A stretch of 8,162 bases of DNA from Bacteroidota bacterium (lineage in GTDB: Bacteria; Bacteroidota; Rhodothermia; Rhodothermales; UBA10348), in assembly GCA_018623785.1 (NCBI GenBank), contig JAAZVD010000058.1, forward strand, positions 1 to 8,162, read 5' to 3'. The notes below the pieces were generated by a model. That model saw nothing but the letters and a program-made list of their open reading frames with translations, ran no database searches and was not told the DNA's origin. Position numbers and translations under genes: made by a program. Position 1 is the first letter of the stretch; each line of letters starts with the position of its first letter. Positions 1-6,697 of this stretch are shown here, piece after piece.

Positions 1-573
1 GAGGTGGCCAAGCGCGTGTTCGAACCTTTGTTTTCCACCAAGGGCGAATCCGGCAACGGTATGGGGCTTTCCGTTGCCGCCGGAACGATGCGGGAGCACG
101 GTGGCAGTATAGCCGTGCACTCCGAAGAAGGCTCAGGCACCCGCTTTACGCTCCGGTTTCCCGTAAAGCGAGAGACCTTTCCGACAAGCGCTGCGCAAAC
201 GGGAACGAGCGAACATTCAGGGAGCCTGTCTCCCCGGACTATTCTGGTCGTAGATGACGAGAACATGGTGCGCACCGTCATCACTCGCCTTCTGACAATT
301 CGAGGTCATGACGTAATAGCCGTCGGATCCGCGCACGAAGCACTCGATATTCTGGATACGCGGGACTGGGATCTGGTGCTCACGGATCAAGGCATGCCGG
401 GTATGACAGGACGGGCGCTCGCCCATCAGATTCATAAACGCTGTCCGGCACTACCGATCCTTCTCTTGACCGGGGATACAGACATTGATGTCAATCCCTC
501 TGAAATCAGCCGGGTACTGACAAAGCCGTTCAAGCTGGCCAATGTAGAGGCCGTCATCGCCGACCTGACCTGA
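1..573 (+). CDS. Hybrid sensor histidine kinase, C-terminal part (ATPase end plus receiver domain)
   Basis: The gene is truncated by the left edge; the frame is open from base 1 and 190 residues are visible before the TGA. Visible residues 7-55 are the end of a histidine-kinase ATPase domain: an F-box like FEPLFSTK, the glycine-rich GNGMGLSV box that closes over ATP, then REHGG and a GSGTRFTLRFPV final strand. A linker of about 25 residues leads to a receiver domain (about 79-190). It has the acidic pair D85/D86, the predicted phospho-acceptor D129 in LTDQGMPG, the switch threonine T157 and the conserved lysine K175 in LTKPF, so all the residues needed for phosphotransfer are there. The architecture implies that the kinase passes phosphate to its own receiver, or uses it as a phosphate sink. 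The sensor and dimerisation domains lie outside the window, so the stimulus is unknown. lon follows on the same strand after about 100 bp with no clear terminator between, so co-transcription is possible but not shown. Confidence 0.9.
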   Translation, partial: EVAKRVFEPLFSTKGESGNGMGLSVAAGTMREHGGSIAVHSEEGSGTRFTLRFPVKRETFPTSAAQTGTSEHSGSLSPRTILVVDDENMVRTVITRLLTIRGHDVIAVGSAHEALDILDTRDWDLVLTDQGMPGMTGRALAHQIHKRCPALPILLLTGDTDIDVNPSEISRVLTKPFKLANVEAVIADLT

Positions 574-675
574 CGTATCAGCCGGGTTTGACGGCCGTTC
601 AGGACACAATGGCAGGGAATGGGTCAGCCTGCGGTTTGGCGTGGTTTTTGGTGCAGAGTGGTCGTGTCAGGAATC

Positions 676-3204
676 ATGCCTAGCAAACCAGCCTTTCAGC
701 CACGGCCCATGCAACAAGATCTCGTACTCTTGCTCGACGACGACCTGGAACAGAGTATTCCGCTTCCAACGGCGGATGAGGAAAAGGAGATGAGTCGATC
801 CGATGTTCCGGATACGCTCCCGATCCTGACCCTGCGCAATACCGTGCTGTTCCCCGGTGTGGTCCTCCCCATTACGGTGGGCAGGGACACGTCGCTGAAG
901 CTGGTTAAAGATGCCTTCGGGGATGATCGCATGATCGGGGTGGTAGCTCAGCGCAGTGCAGACACGGAGGACCCTGCTCCCGAGGACCTCTACGAATATG
1001 GTACCGTTGCCAGCATCCTGAAACTCATCAAGATGCCAGATGGCAGCAAGTCCATCGTTATCCAGGGCAAACGGCGTTTTCGAGTCTCGGAGTATGTTGA
1101 GACGGAGCCCTATTTCACAGCCAGAGTGGTCCCGGTCGTAGAGGACATGGGCAATGAGGACATCGAGGTACAGGCGCGAATCCGCTCCATCAAGGAGTTG
1201 GCTATCCAGATCGTCAATCTGTCGCCAAACCTTCCCAGCGAAGCAGCCTATGCCATCCAGAACATAGACTCCCCCACATTCCTGATTCACTTCATTGCCT
1301 CCAATCTGCAGATTGAGGTCGAGGATAAACAGGAGTTACTGGAAACCCTGCCGCTCATCGACAGGGCTGAGCTGGTCATGGAGCATTTAAACCAGGAACT
1401 GCAGGTATTGCAGCTCTCCGAGGAGATTCGCTCCCGGGTAAAAACGGATGTTGATCAGCAGCAACGTGAATACCTGCTCCGTCAGCAACTCAAGGCCATT
1501 CAGGATGAACTGGGCGAATCAGAGGGAAATGCGGGGGACGTGCGTGAACTGCGCGAGAAAGCAGAGAAAAAGACACTGCCTGATCACGTAAAGGATATTC
1601 TGGAGAAAGAACTCGACAAACTGGCTCGCTCTAACCCAGCTTCACCTGATTACGCGGTCACGCGAAACTATGTAGACTGGATCCTCGACATTCCTTGGCT
1701 GGACTATTCCAAGGATATGCTGGACATCAAGAAGGCAGGCACCATTCTGAATGAAGATCATTACGGACTGGAGTCGGTCAAACAGCGCATTCTGGAATAC
1801 CTGGCCGTTCTGAAGTTGAAGGGCGACATGAAGGCGCCCATTCTGTGCTTCCACGGTCCTCCCGGGGTAGGCAAGACCAGCCTCGGTAAGAGCATCGCCC
1901 GGGCGCTCGGTCGGGAGTTTGTACGCATGTCGCTGGGCGGTGTACGAGATGAAGCCGAAATCAGGGGCCATCGCCGTACATACGTTGGCGCGCTGCCTGG
2001 GCGCATCATCCAGGGGATGAAAAAGGCCGGTACTGCCAACCCCGTGTTCATGCTCGATGAGGTGGACAAACTGGGCTCGGACTTCCGTGGCGATCCCTCA
2101 TCCGCGCTTCTCGAAGTGCTGGATCCCGAGCAGAACAATGCTTTCAATGACCACTACTTGGAGGCCGATTACGACCTTTCGAATGTCCTCTTCATTGCTA
2201 CGGCCAATTACCTCGAGCGTATCCCGGCTCCCCTGCTGGACAGAATGGAGATGATCGAGATCAACGGCTACACGCAGGAGGAAAAACTGGCCATCGCACA
2301 GCAATACCTGGTCCCTCGACAGATTGAACGTAACGGGCTGACCTCTGACCAGTTCAGCTTAACCAAACCGGCACTTGAGTTGGTCATCGATGGCTACACC
2401 CGCGAATCCGGTGTACGACAACTGGAGCGAACCATCGGTTCTGTAGCGCGCGGCGTTGCCAAGAAAGTAGCCATGGGGGAATCTGGTGGAGAGAAGGTAA
2501 CAGATCAGGAGATCGAGTCTTATCTCAAGGCGCGCAGGTACTTCTCTGATGTAGCCGAGCGTACTGCCGTTCCCGGTGTGGCCACAGGTCTGGCCTGGAC
2601 ACCAGTAGGCGGCGATATTCTCTTCATTGAAGCGTCCGTATCCCGTGGCAGCGGTCGAATGATCCTGACGGGGCAATTGGGCGACGTCATGAAGGAGTCG
2701 GCGCAAGCGGCCTTAGCCTATGTCAAAGCCAACGCCGAAAGCTGGGATATCCCTGCCGACGCGTTCCGGTACTGGGACTTACACATTCACGTACCAGCAG
2801 GTGCTATCCCGAAAGATGGGCCGTCGGCGGGTGTCGCCATGCTCAGTGCCCTGATTTCCATCTTCACCCAGCGCAAAGTGAAACACAACATTGCCATGAC
2901 GGGCGAGATTACGCTTCGCGGTATGGTGTTGCCCGTAGGTGGAATCAAGGAGAAGGTATTGGCTGCCAAGCGGGCCGGCATCAAGCATGTCATCCTCCCT
3001 GAGAAAAACAGGAAGGATGTCGACGAGATCAAGGCCTCCTCCCTCAAAGGCTTGAAGGTGTCCTTTGTCAAGCGAATGGACGACGTTGTTGAGCAGGTTC
3101 TGCTCAAGACGCAGGTAAACAACCCAGCGACATTCTTCGTCATTCCGGAGAAAGAGAAACACGCACGGGGATTCGCGACTGGATCTGTTCAGGCCACGGC
3201 CTGA
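676..3204 (+). CDS. lon: ATP-dependent Lon protease (endopeptidase La)
   Basis: Cytosolic AAA+ serine protease that unfolds and degrades damaged proteins and selected regulators. From the chosen ATG (842 aa) the order is: an acidic N-terminal lead, the LON substrate-recognition domain starting LPILTLRNTVLFPG (about 48-245), a charged helical/coiled-coil stretch (about 250-310), the AAA+ module and the protease domain. The AAA+ module has Walker A GPPGVGKT (394-401), Walker B VFMLDE (D461/E462), sensor-1 FIATAN and the sensor-2 arginine R581 in GVRQLER. The protease domain has catalytic S717 in PKDGPSAG and K760 in GGIKEK; their 43-residue spacing matches the Ser679/Lys722 pair of E. coli Lon. 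A tail of about 30 residues follows. The start is uncertain. The frame is open from ATG 619, but those 19 extra residues (rich in W, C and V) look non-coding. ATG 676 has AGGA only 3 nt upstream. ATG 709 has no site. ATG 790 has GAGG 8 nt upstream but would remove the acidic lead that relatives appear to keep. The family and function are certain. Confidence 0.97.
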   Translation: MPSKPAFQPRPMQQDLVLLLDDDLEQSIPLPTADEEKEMSRSDVPDTLPILTLRNTVLFPGVVLPITVGRDTSLKLVKDAFGDDRMIGVVAQRSADTEDPAPEDLYEYGTVASILKLIKMPDGSKSIVIQGKRRFRVSEYVETEPYFTARVVPVVEDMGNEDIEVQARIRSIKELAIQIVNLSPNLPSEAAYAIQNIDSPTFLIHFIASNLQIEVEDKQELLETLPLIDRAELVMEHLNQELQVLQLSEEIRSRVKTDVDQQQREYLLRQQLKAIQDELGESEGNAGDVRELREKAEKKTLPDHVKDILEKELDKLARSNPASPDYAVTRNYVDWILDIPWLDYSKDMLDIKKAGTILNEDHYGLESVKQRILEYLAVLKLKGDMKAPILCFHGPPGVGKTSLGKSIARALGREFVRMSLGGVRDEAEIRGHRRTYVGALPGRIIQGMKKAGTANPVFMLDEVDKLGSDFRGDPSSALLEVLDPEQNNAFNDHYLEADYDLSNVLFIATANYLERIPAPLLDRMEMIEINGYTQEEKLAIAQQYLVPRQIERNGLTSDQFSLTKPALELVIDGYTRESGVRQLERTIGSVARGVAKKVAMGESGGEKVTDQEIESYLKARRYFSDVAERTAVPGVATGLAWTPVGGDILFIEASVSRGSGRMILTGQLGDVMKESAQAALAYVKANAESWDIPADAFRYWDLHIHVPAGAIPKDGPSAGVAMLSALISIFTQRKVKHNIAMTGEITLRGMVLPVGGIKEKVLAAKRAGIKHVILPEKNRKDVDEIKASSLKGLKVSFVKRMDDVVEQVLLKTQVNNPATFFVIPEKEKHARGFATGSVQATA

Positions 3205-3205
3205 G

Positions 3206-3224
3206 GGCTGTCGTAGACACAGCC
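3206..3224 (+). terminator. Weak inverted repeat just after lon
   Basis: GGCTGT (3206-3211) pairs with ACAGCC (3219-3224) across a 7-nt loop, starting 2 nt after the lon stop and lying between the two convergent stop codons. The stem is only 6 bp and no T-run follows on either strand, so it is at most a weak or bidirectional terminator. Confidence 0.25.
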
Positions 3225-3243
3225 AGACAGTGCCACAGGGAGC

Positions 3244-3462
3244 TCAGCGGGAGTCCTCATCGATGACCTTAGCATCCTCAATGCCGTCGTCAAGTGCTTT
3301 CCTGAATGCCTTTTCCGCGTCGGTCCAGATCGTCCCGATGGTATCCACTGCAACCTCTACCAGCGCGCCCAAGGACTTGACGGCACTGCCCGCAATGAAG
3401 ACGGCCTTTCCAACGGAATTCAATCGGTTGAACTCCACGAGTCGATTGTCGGGATCAGACAT
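3244..3462 (-). CDS. Small hypothetical protein, 72 aa
   Basis: I do not recognise this protein. It is supported as a real gene by a near-perfect ribosome binding site: GGAGGTGG, 6 nt before the ATG (9 nt from the end of GGAGG), the best Shine-Dalgarno in the window. Its codons also favour G/C at the third position. The protein begins MSDPDNRLVEFNRLNSVGK and continues with a moderately hydrophobic, alanine/valine-rich helical stretch (about 18-45: VGKAVFIAGSAVKSLGALVE, then VAVDTIGTIW). It ends in an amphipathic charged segment (about 47-72, with DAEKAFRKALDDGIEDAK). There is no signal peptide, no cysteine or metal motif, and the hydrophobic part is interrupted by lysine and glutamate, so a true membrane span is unlikely. 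A small soluble helical or membrane-peripheral protein fits best. It converges on lon with a 39-bp gap and lies downstream of ppdK on the same strand, beyond the ppdK terminator. An overlapping 89-codon open frame on the other strand (3230-3499) is serine/threonine-rich and looks like a shadow. Confidence 0.72.
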   Translation of the reverse strand: MSDPDNRLVEFNRLNSVGKAVFIAGSAVKSLGALVEVAVDTIGTIWTDAEKAFRKALDDGIEDAKVIDEDSR

Positions 3463-3468
3463 GTTCTT

Positions 3469-3476
3469 CCACCTCC
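3469..3476 (-). promoter_or_regulatory. Strong Shine-Dalgarno site of the 72-aa gene
   Basis: Read on the minus strand this is GGAGGTGG, complementary to the 3' end of 16S rRNA and 6 nt before the ATG at 3462. It fixes the start and the strand of the small gene. Neither ppdK nor topA shows a comparable site. Confidence 0.8.
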
Positions 3477-3519
3477 GTCGTGACAGGATGCCTTTCTGAG
3501 GCCATTATGGGCTCCAGCC

Positions 3520-3580
3520 GCGTGCTGCGTGCTGCGTGCTGCGTGCTGCGTGCTGCGTGCTGCGTGCTGCGTGCTGCGTG
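3520..3580. repeat. Perfect heptanucleotide tandem array, unit CGTGCTG, about 8.7 copies
   Basis: From 3521 the unit CGTGCTG repeats eight times and then a ninth partial copy (CGTG) ends at 3580. The matching G at 3520 extends the period by one base. There are no mismatches over 61 bp. It lies in non-coding DNA between the ppdK terminator and the ribosome binding site of the 72-aa gene, about 45 bp upstream of that site. The unit length is not a multiple of three and the array has no stop in any frame, so chance open frames run through it on the minus strand encoding a repeated STQHAAR peptide; these are not taken as genes. Short perfect arrays of this kind typically change copy number by replication slippage. 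Confidence 0.97.
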
Positions 3581-3628
3581 AACGATATCCCATGTAACGC
3601 AGTCGTGATCCTGAGGTTACAACGCCTC

Positions 3629-3650
3629 CAGCCCGATGGGCTGCATGCCC
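3629..3650. other. Two overlapping, mutually exclusive small hairpins
   Basis: CAGCCC (3629-3634) and GGGCTG (3638-3643) form a perfect 6-bp inverted repeat with a 3-nt centre. GGGC at 3638-3641 can instead pair with GCCC at 3647-3650 across a 5-nt loop. The two cannot form together. They lie between the ppdK terminator and the heptamer array. The function is unknown and chance is possible in GC-rich DNA. Confidence 0.4.
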
Positions 3651-3668
3651 CAGCGCTACAAATAGATA

Positions 3669-3700
3669 GCGGGCGGGCGGCCCCAAGGCCGCCCGCCCGC
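3669..3700 (-). terminator. Intrinsic terminator of ppdK, 14-bp GC-only stem
   Basis: Positions 3669-3682 and 3687-3700 are perfect reverse complements, 14 bp made only of G and C, around a 4-nt loop (CCAA on the plus strand). It starts 26 bp beyond the ppdK stop. On the minus strand it is followed by TATCTATTTGTA, which is T-rich but not a clean T-run. Position, stem strength and the T-rich tail support transcription termination after ppdK. A smaller hairpin, CGTCT/AGACG (3707-3711 with 3716-3720), lies between it and the stop codon. Confidence 0.82.
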
Positions 3701-3726
3701 ATCGGACGTCTGTAAAGACGAATCGG

Positions 3727-6372
3727 TTATTCCGCAGCCAGTGCCGCCTGTGCCGCAGCCAGACGCGCAATCGGTACACGGAAGGGCGAGCAAGACACGT
3801 AGTCCATGCCCACTTCGAAGCAGAAGTGCACCGAACGCGGGTCGCCACCGTGCTCGCCACAGATACCTACTTTCAGACCCTCACGGGCAGACCGTCCCCG
3901 CTCCGTTCCAATCTGTACCAGCTGGCCAACGCCGCCAATATCGAGCGACTGGAAAGGATCCTCGGGAAGGATCTTACGACCGACATACTCCGGCAGGAAG
4001 ACGCCGGCGTCATCGCGCGAATACCCGAAGGTCATCTGTGTCAGGTCGTTGGTACCGAACGAGAAGAATTCGGCTTCCTTCGCAATCTGATCGGCGGTCA
4101 GCGCTGCGCGCGGAATCTCGATCATGGTTCCAATCAGGAAGTCCACCCTGGCGCTCTTCTCGGCAAAGACCGTCTCGGCCGTAGCGGCGATGATGGCTTT
4201 CTGGTTAGCAAACTCTTCAACCGTACCGATGAGCGGTACCATGATCTCGGGGTAGACTGCTACGCCTTCCTCGGAAAGCTCAACAGCAGCCTCGATGATG
4301 GCACGCGTCTGCATCTCCGTGATCTCGGGATACGTAATGCCCAGACGGCAGCCGCGATGACCGAGCATCGGGTTGAACTCGGACAGGGCGTCCACCTTGG
4401 CTTTGACCACATCCAGGGAAACCCCCATCTTGTCGGCCATCTCCTTCATGTCCGCTTCCCCATGGGGGAGAAACTCATGAAGCGGCGGATCCAGCAGACG
4501 CACCGTTACCGGTTTACCGGCCATCGCCTTGAAAATGCCCAGGAAGTCTTCCTTCTGGTACGGCAGCAGTTTGGCCAGTGCGTTTCGGCGGGCTGCCTCG
4601 TCAGAAGCCAAGATCATTTCGCGGACGCTGTCAATGCGATCGCCCTCGAAGAACATGTGCTCCGTACGACACAGACCGATACCTTCAGCTCCGAACTCAA
4701 TAGCTTTGGCCGCATCGGCAGGAGCGTCGGCGTTTGTGCGGACCTTCATAGTGCGGTACTTGTCGACCCACGTCATGAACGTTCCGAAGTCACCGGTCAG
4801 CTCGGGAGCCACGAGGCTCTGTGCGCCCGTGATGACTTCACCGGTAGTACCGTTGATGGAGATCCAGTCGCCATCGTTGACCGTCGTACCGTTTGCGGTG
4901 AATTTGCCGCTCTTGTAGTCGATGACGACATCGCCGCAACCGGCCACACACGGCTTGCCCCACCCACGAGCCACAACAGCAGCGTGAGAGGTCATGCCAC
5001 CGCGGCTGGTCAAGATGCCTTCAGCGGCGTTCATCCCACCCACATCTTCCGGGCTGGTCTCGATACGGACCAGGATGACCTTCTCGCCGGCAGCGTGCCG
5101 GGCTTCCGCCTCATCGGCCGAGAACACCACCTTACCAACGGCCGCCCCCGGAGAAGCAGGCAGGCCAGTGGCAATGACATCATCCTTGTAGGCTTCCGCA
5201 TCTTCGAACCCGGGATGCAACAGCTGGTCCAGATGACCGGGCTCAACCATATCACGGACCGCTTCTTTAGACGAAATCAGCCCCTCCTGAACCATGTCCA
5301 CAGCAATCTTGACGGCTGCTGCGCCCGTACGCTTACCGTTACGGGTCTGCAGGATGAACAGGTTTCCGTCCTGGACGGTGAACTCGATGTCCTGCATGTT
5401 GTGGTAATGCTTTTCGAGCTGCTCGGTTACTTCCACCAACCGCTCGTAGGCAGGAGGAAATTCAGCCGCCATCTGGGAGATGTCCTCTGGCGTGCGGATA
5501 CCAGCCACAACGTCCTCTCCCTGGGCATTGACCAGGAACTCACCATAGAGTTTGTTCTCGCCCGTGGATGGGTTGCGGGTAAAGAGAACGCCTGTACCAC
5601 TGCCATCGCCCATGTTACCGAACACCATGGCCTGAACGTTTACAGCCGTACCGATCAGACCAGTGATTTTATTGATGGTGCGGTACTTGAGCGCACGATC
5701 ACTGTCCCAGGAGCCGAAAACGGCGTTGATCGAGAGCTTGAGTTGCTCGTAGGGATCCTCAGGGAACATGTCGCCCGTGTGCTGGCGGTAGATAGCCTTA
5801 TAGCGATCCACGAGAACCTTTAGATCGTCTGCCGACAGGTCCACATCGTTTTCTACGCCACGCTCTTTCTTGAGGGCTTCAATAGCCTCTTCAAAATGCT
5901 CATGGTGCACACCCATAACGACGTCGCCGAACATGTCGATGAAGCGACGATATGCATCATAGGCGAACCGCTCGTTACCGCTTTTACGGGCCAGTCCTTC
6001 CACGGCGGCGTCATTCAAGCCCAAGTTAAGGACGGTATCCATCATGCCCGGCATGGAGACCGCGGCTCCGGATCGCACCGAAACCAGCAGCGGATTCTCG
6101 GCATCGCCGAAACCGGCACCCATCTGGGACGCAATGTGGTCAATGCCATCACGAACCTGGTTGTCGAGATTTTGCGGCCATTCTCCACCGTGCTCGCTGT
6201 AGTATTTGCAGCTGTCTGTGGTGATGGTGAAACCAGGAGGCACAGGCAGCCCGAAAGAGCACATTTCGGACAGGTTGGCGCCCTTACCGCCCAGGTGGGC
6301 CTTCATGGACTTGTCGCCTTCGGAGATCCCGTCGCCGAACTTATAGACCAGTTTCGTCAGATTATCTGCCAT
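3727..6372 (-). CDS. ppdK: Pyruvate, phosphate dikinase
   Basis: Cytosolic enzyme that reversibly converts pyruvate, ATP and phosphate into phosphoenolpyruvate, AMP and pyrophosphate, serving gluconeogenesis or pyrophosphate-linked glycolysis. The 881-aa length is normal for the family. Three domains are visible. The N-terminal ATP-grasp domain (about 1-350) has [11 protein letters not shown]100 in [17 protein letters not shown] and R344 in [10 protein letters not shown]. The swivelling phosphohistidine domain (about 396-515) carries the catalytic H463 in [16 protein letters not shown]. The C-terminal PEP/pyruvate-binding barrel (about 525-881) has R569, R625, E752, N775 and C838 ([10 protein letters not shown]). 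These sit at a steady +7/+8 offset from the known catalytic residues of the Clostridium symbiosum enzyme, so it should be active. The start is the ATG at 6372, which gives the conserved N-terminal KLVYKFGDG; no good Shine-Dalgarno site precedes it. It is divergent from topA across 325 bp and ends in a strong terminator. Confidence 0.97.
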   Translation of the reverse strand: MADNLTKLVYKFGDGISEGDKSMKAHLGGKGANLSEMCSFGLPVPPGFTITTDSCKYYSEHGGEWPQNLDNQVRDGIDHIASQMGAGFGDAENPLLVSVRSGAAVSMPGMMDTVLNLGLNDAAVEGLARKSGNERFAYDAYRRFIDMFGDVVMGVHHEHFEEAIEALKKERGVENDVDLSADDLKVLVDRYKAIYRQHTGDMFPEDPYEQLKLSINAVFGSWDSDRALKYRTINKITGLIGTAVNVQAMVFGNMGDGSGTGVLFTRNPSTGENKLYGEFLVNAQGEDVVAGIRTPEDISQMAAEFPPAYERLVEVTEQLEKHYHNMQDIEFTVQDGNLFILQTRNGKRTGAAAVKIAVDMVQEGLISSKEAVRDMVEPGHLDQLLHPGFEDAEAYKDDVIATGLPASPGAAVGKVVFSADEAEARHAAGEKVILVRIETSPEDVGGMNAAEGILTSRGGMTSHAAVVARGWGKPCVAGCGDVVIDYKSGKFTANGTTVNDGDWISINGTTGEVITGAQSLVAPELTGDFGTFMTWVDKYRTMKVRTNADAPADAAKAIEFGAEGIGLCRTEHMFFEGDRIDSVREMILASDEAARRNALAKLLPYQKEDFLGIFKAMAGKPVTVRLLDPPLHEFLPHGEADMKEMADKMGVSLDVVKAKVDALSEFNPMLGHRGCRLGITYPEITEMQTRAIIEAAVELSEEGVAVYPEIMVPLIGTVEEFANQKAIIAATAETVFAEKSARVDFLIGTMIEIPRAALTADQIAKEAEFFSFGTNDLTQMTFGYSRDDAGVFLPEYVGRKILPEDPFQSLDIGGVGQLVQIGTERGRSAREGLKVGICGEHGGDPRSVHFCFEVGMDYVSCSPFRVPIARLAAAQAALAAE

Positions 6373-6479
6373 TTCGTGTAATTGATCCGTTATAGGGAAT
6401 ACTGATGGTACCGCTGCGTCGTCCTGAACATCGAAGACATCGTATCGATAGACCGTCTGCCTGTTTTGCGCACGATTTT

Positions 6480-6509
6480 TTGCTCACGGCGAATCCGGAT
6501 GAATATACG
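6480..6509 (+). promoter_or_regulatory. topA: Possible weak promoter for topA
   Basis: TTGCTC (6480-6485) and TATACG (6504-6509) are 18 bp apart, matching 3 and 4 of 6 bases of the standard sigma-70 type boxes. If used, it would give a leader of about 180 nt containing the inverted repeats described nearby. Housekeeping promoters in Bacteroidota can differ from this consensus, so this is only a candidate. Confidence 0.2.
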
Positions 6510-6578
6510 GAGCATCATCTCGCTGCCCCTGCCCCACGTTCTAAGAAATCATTAAACACTGGTAGCGCTTCCGAAGGG

Positions 6579-6599
6579 GCACGGAACGCAGCGCCGTGC
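6579..6599 (+). other. Inverted repeat upstream of topA
   Basis: GCACGG (6579-6584) pairs with CCGTGC (6594-6599) across a 9-nt loop. It is a modest stem in the presumed topA leader. No T-run follows, so it is not a typical terminator. Confidence 0.3.
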
Positions 6600-6637
6600 G
6601 AGGCGTGAGAGAGGTCCGAATTCATTCTGTCCGGCTC

Positions 6638-6654
6638 GCCGAGTGCTTCTCGGC
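6638..6654 (+). other. Hairpin in the topA leader
   Basis: GCCGAG (6638-6643) and CTCGGC (6649-6654) form a perfect 6-bp stem with a 5-nt loop (TGCTT), 43 nt before the topA ATG. A C-run rather than a T-run follows, so an RNA structure affecting translation or RNA stability is more likely than termination. Confidence 0.4.
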
Positions 6655-6664
6655 CCCCATTGGT

Positions 6665-6677
6665 CTGCTCTGAGCAG
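6665..6677 (+). promoter_or_regulatory. 13-bp palindrome, candidate operator just before topA
   Basis: CTGCTC-T-GAGCAG is a perfect inverted repeat with a single central base, ending 20 bp before the topA start. The one-base centre suits binding by a dimeric protein better than an RNA hairpin. It may be chance; no regulator is suggested by the sequence. Confidence 0.3.
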
Positions 6678-6697
6678 CCCACTTCAATCCCGTTTCC

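Larger units (their letters stand above)
6373..6697. other. Divergent intergenic region between ppdK and topA (325 bp)
   Basis: I see no convincing gene here; the short open frames crossing it are of poor composition and run into topA or ppdK in wrong frames. It must hold the promoters for both flanking genes. Visible elements are an 8-bp palindrome TATCGATA (6443-6450), a run of six Ts (6476-6481), an AT-richer patch (about 6541-6560) and three inverted repeats towards topA: 6579-6599, 6638-6654 and 6665-6677. On the minus strand, TATAAC (6394-6389) looks like a -10 box for ppdK but has no -35 partner, so no ppdK promoter is called. Confidence 0.6.

Noticed and set aside
588..610. TTGACG (588-593) followed by CACAAT (605-610) as a lon promoter
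   Set aside because: Each box resembles the consensus, but the spacer is only 11 bp. At 16-18 bp spacing there is no -10-like sequence.
3230..3499. An 89-codon plus-strand frame overlapping the 72-aa gene
   Set aside because: It is low-complexity and serine/threonine-rich, has no ribosome binding site, and directly opposes a frame with an excellent one. It would also cover the complement of that site.
3520..3580. The tandem array as a CRISPR or plasmid-type iteron array
   Set aside because: The units are contiguous 7-mers with no spacers. There is no cas gene, no replication initiator and no AT-rich unwinding region nearby.
3420..3860. Minus-strand open frames (also 3505-3702) encoding STQHAAR repeats
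   Set aside because: They exist because the 7-bp array has no stop in any frame. They overlap the ppdK C-terminus in another frame or the region before the small gene, and no ribosome binding site or domain supports them.
3826..5823. A 665-codon open reading frame on the plus strand opposite ppdK
   Set aside because: It is in the codon-aligned antisense register, where a stop needs a TTA, CTA or TCA codon in ppdK. Those codons are rare in GC-biased genes, so long shadows are expected here. ppdK itself has all its catalytic motifs, and the antisense product shows no recognisable domain.
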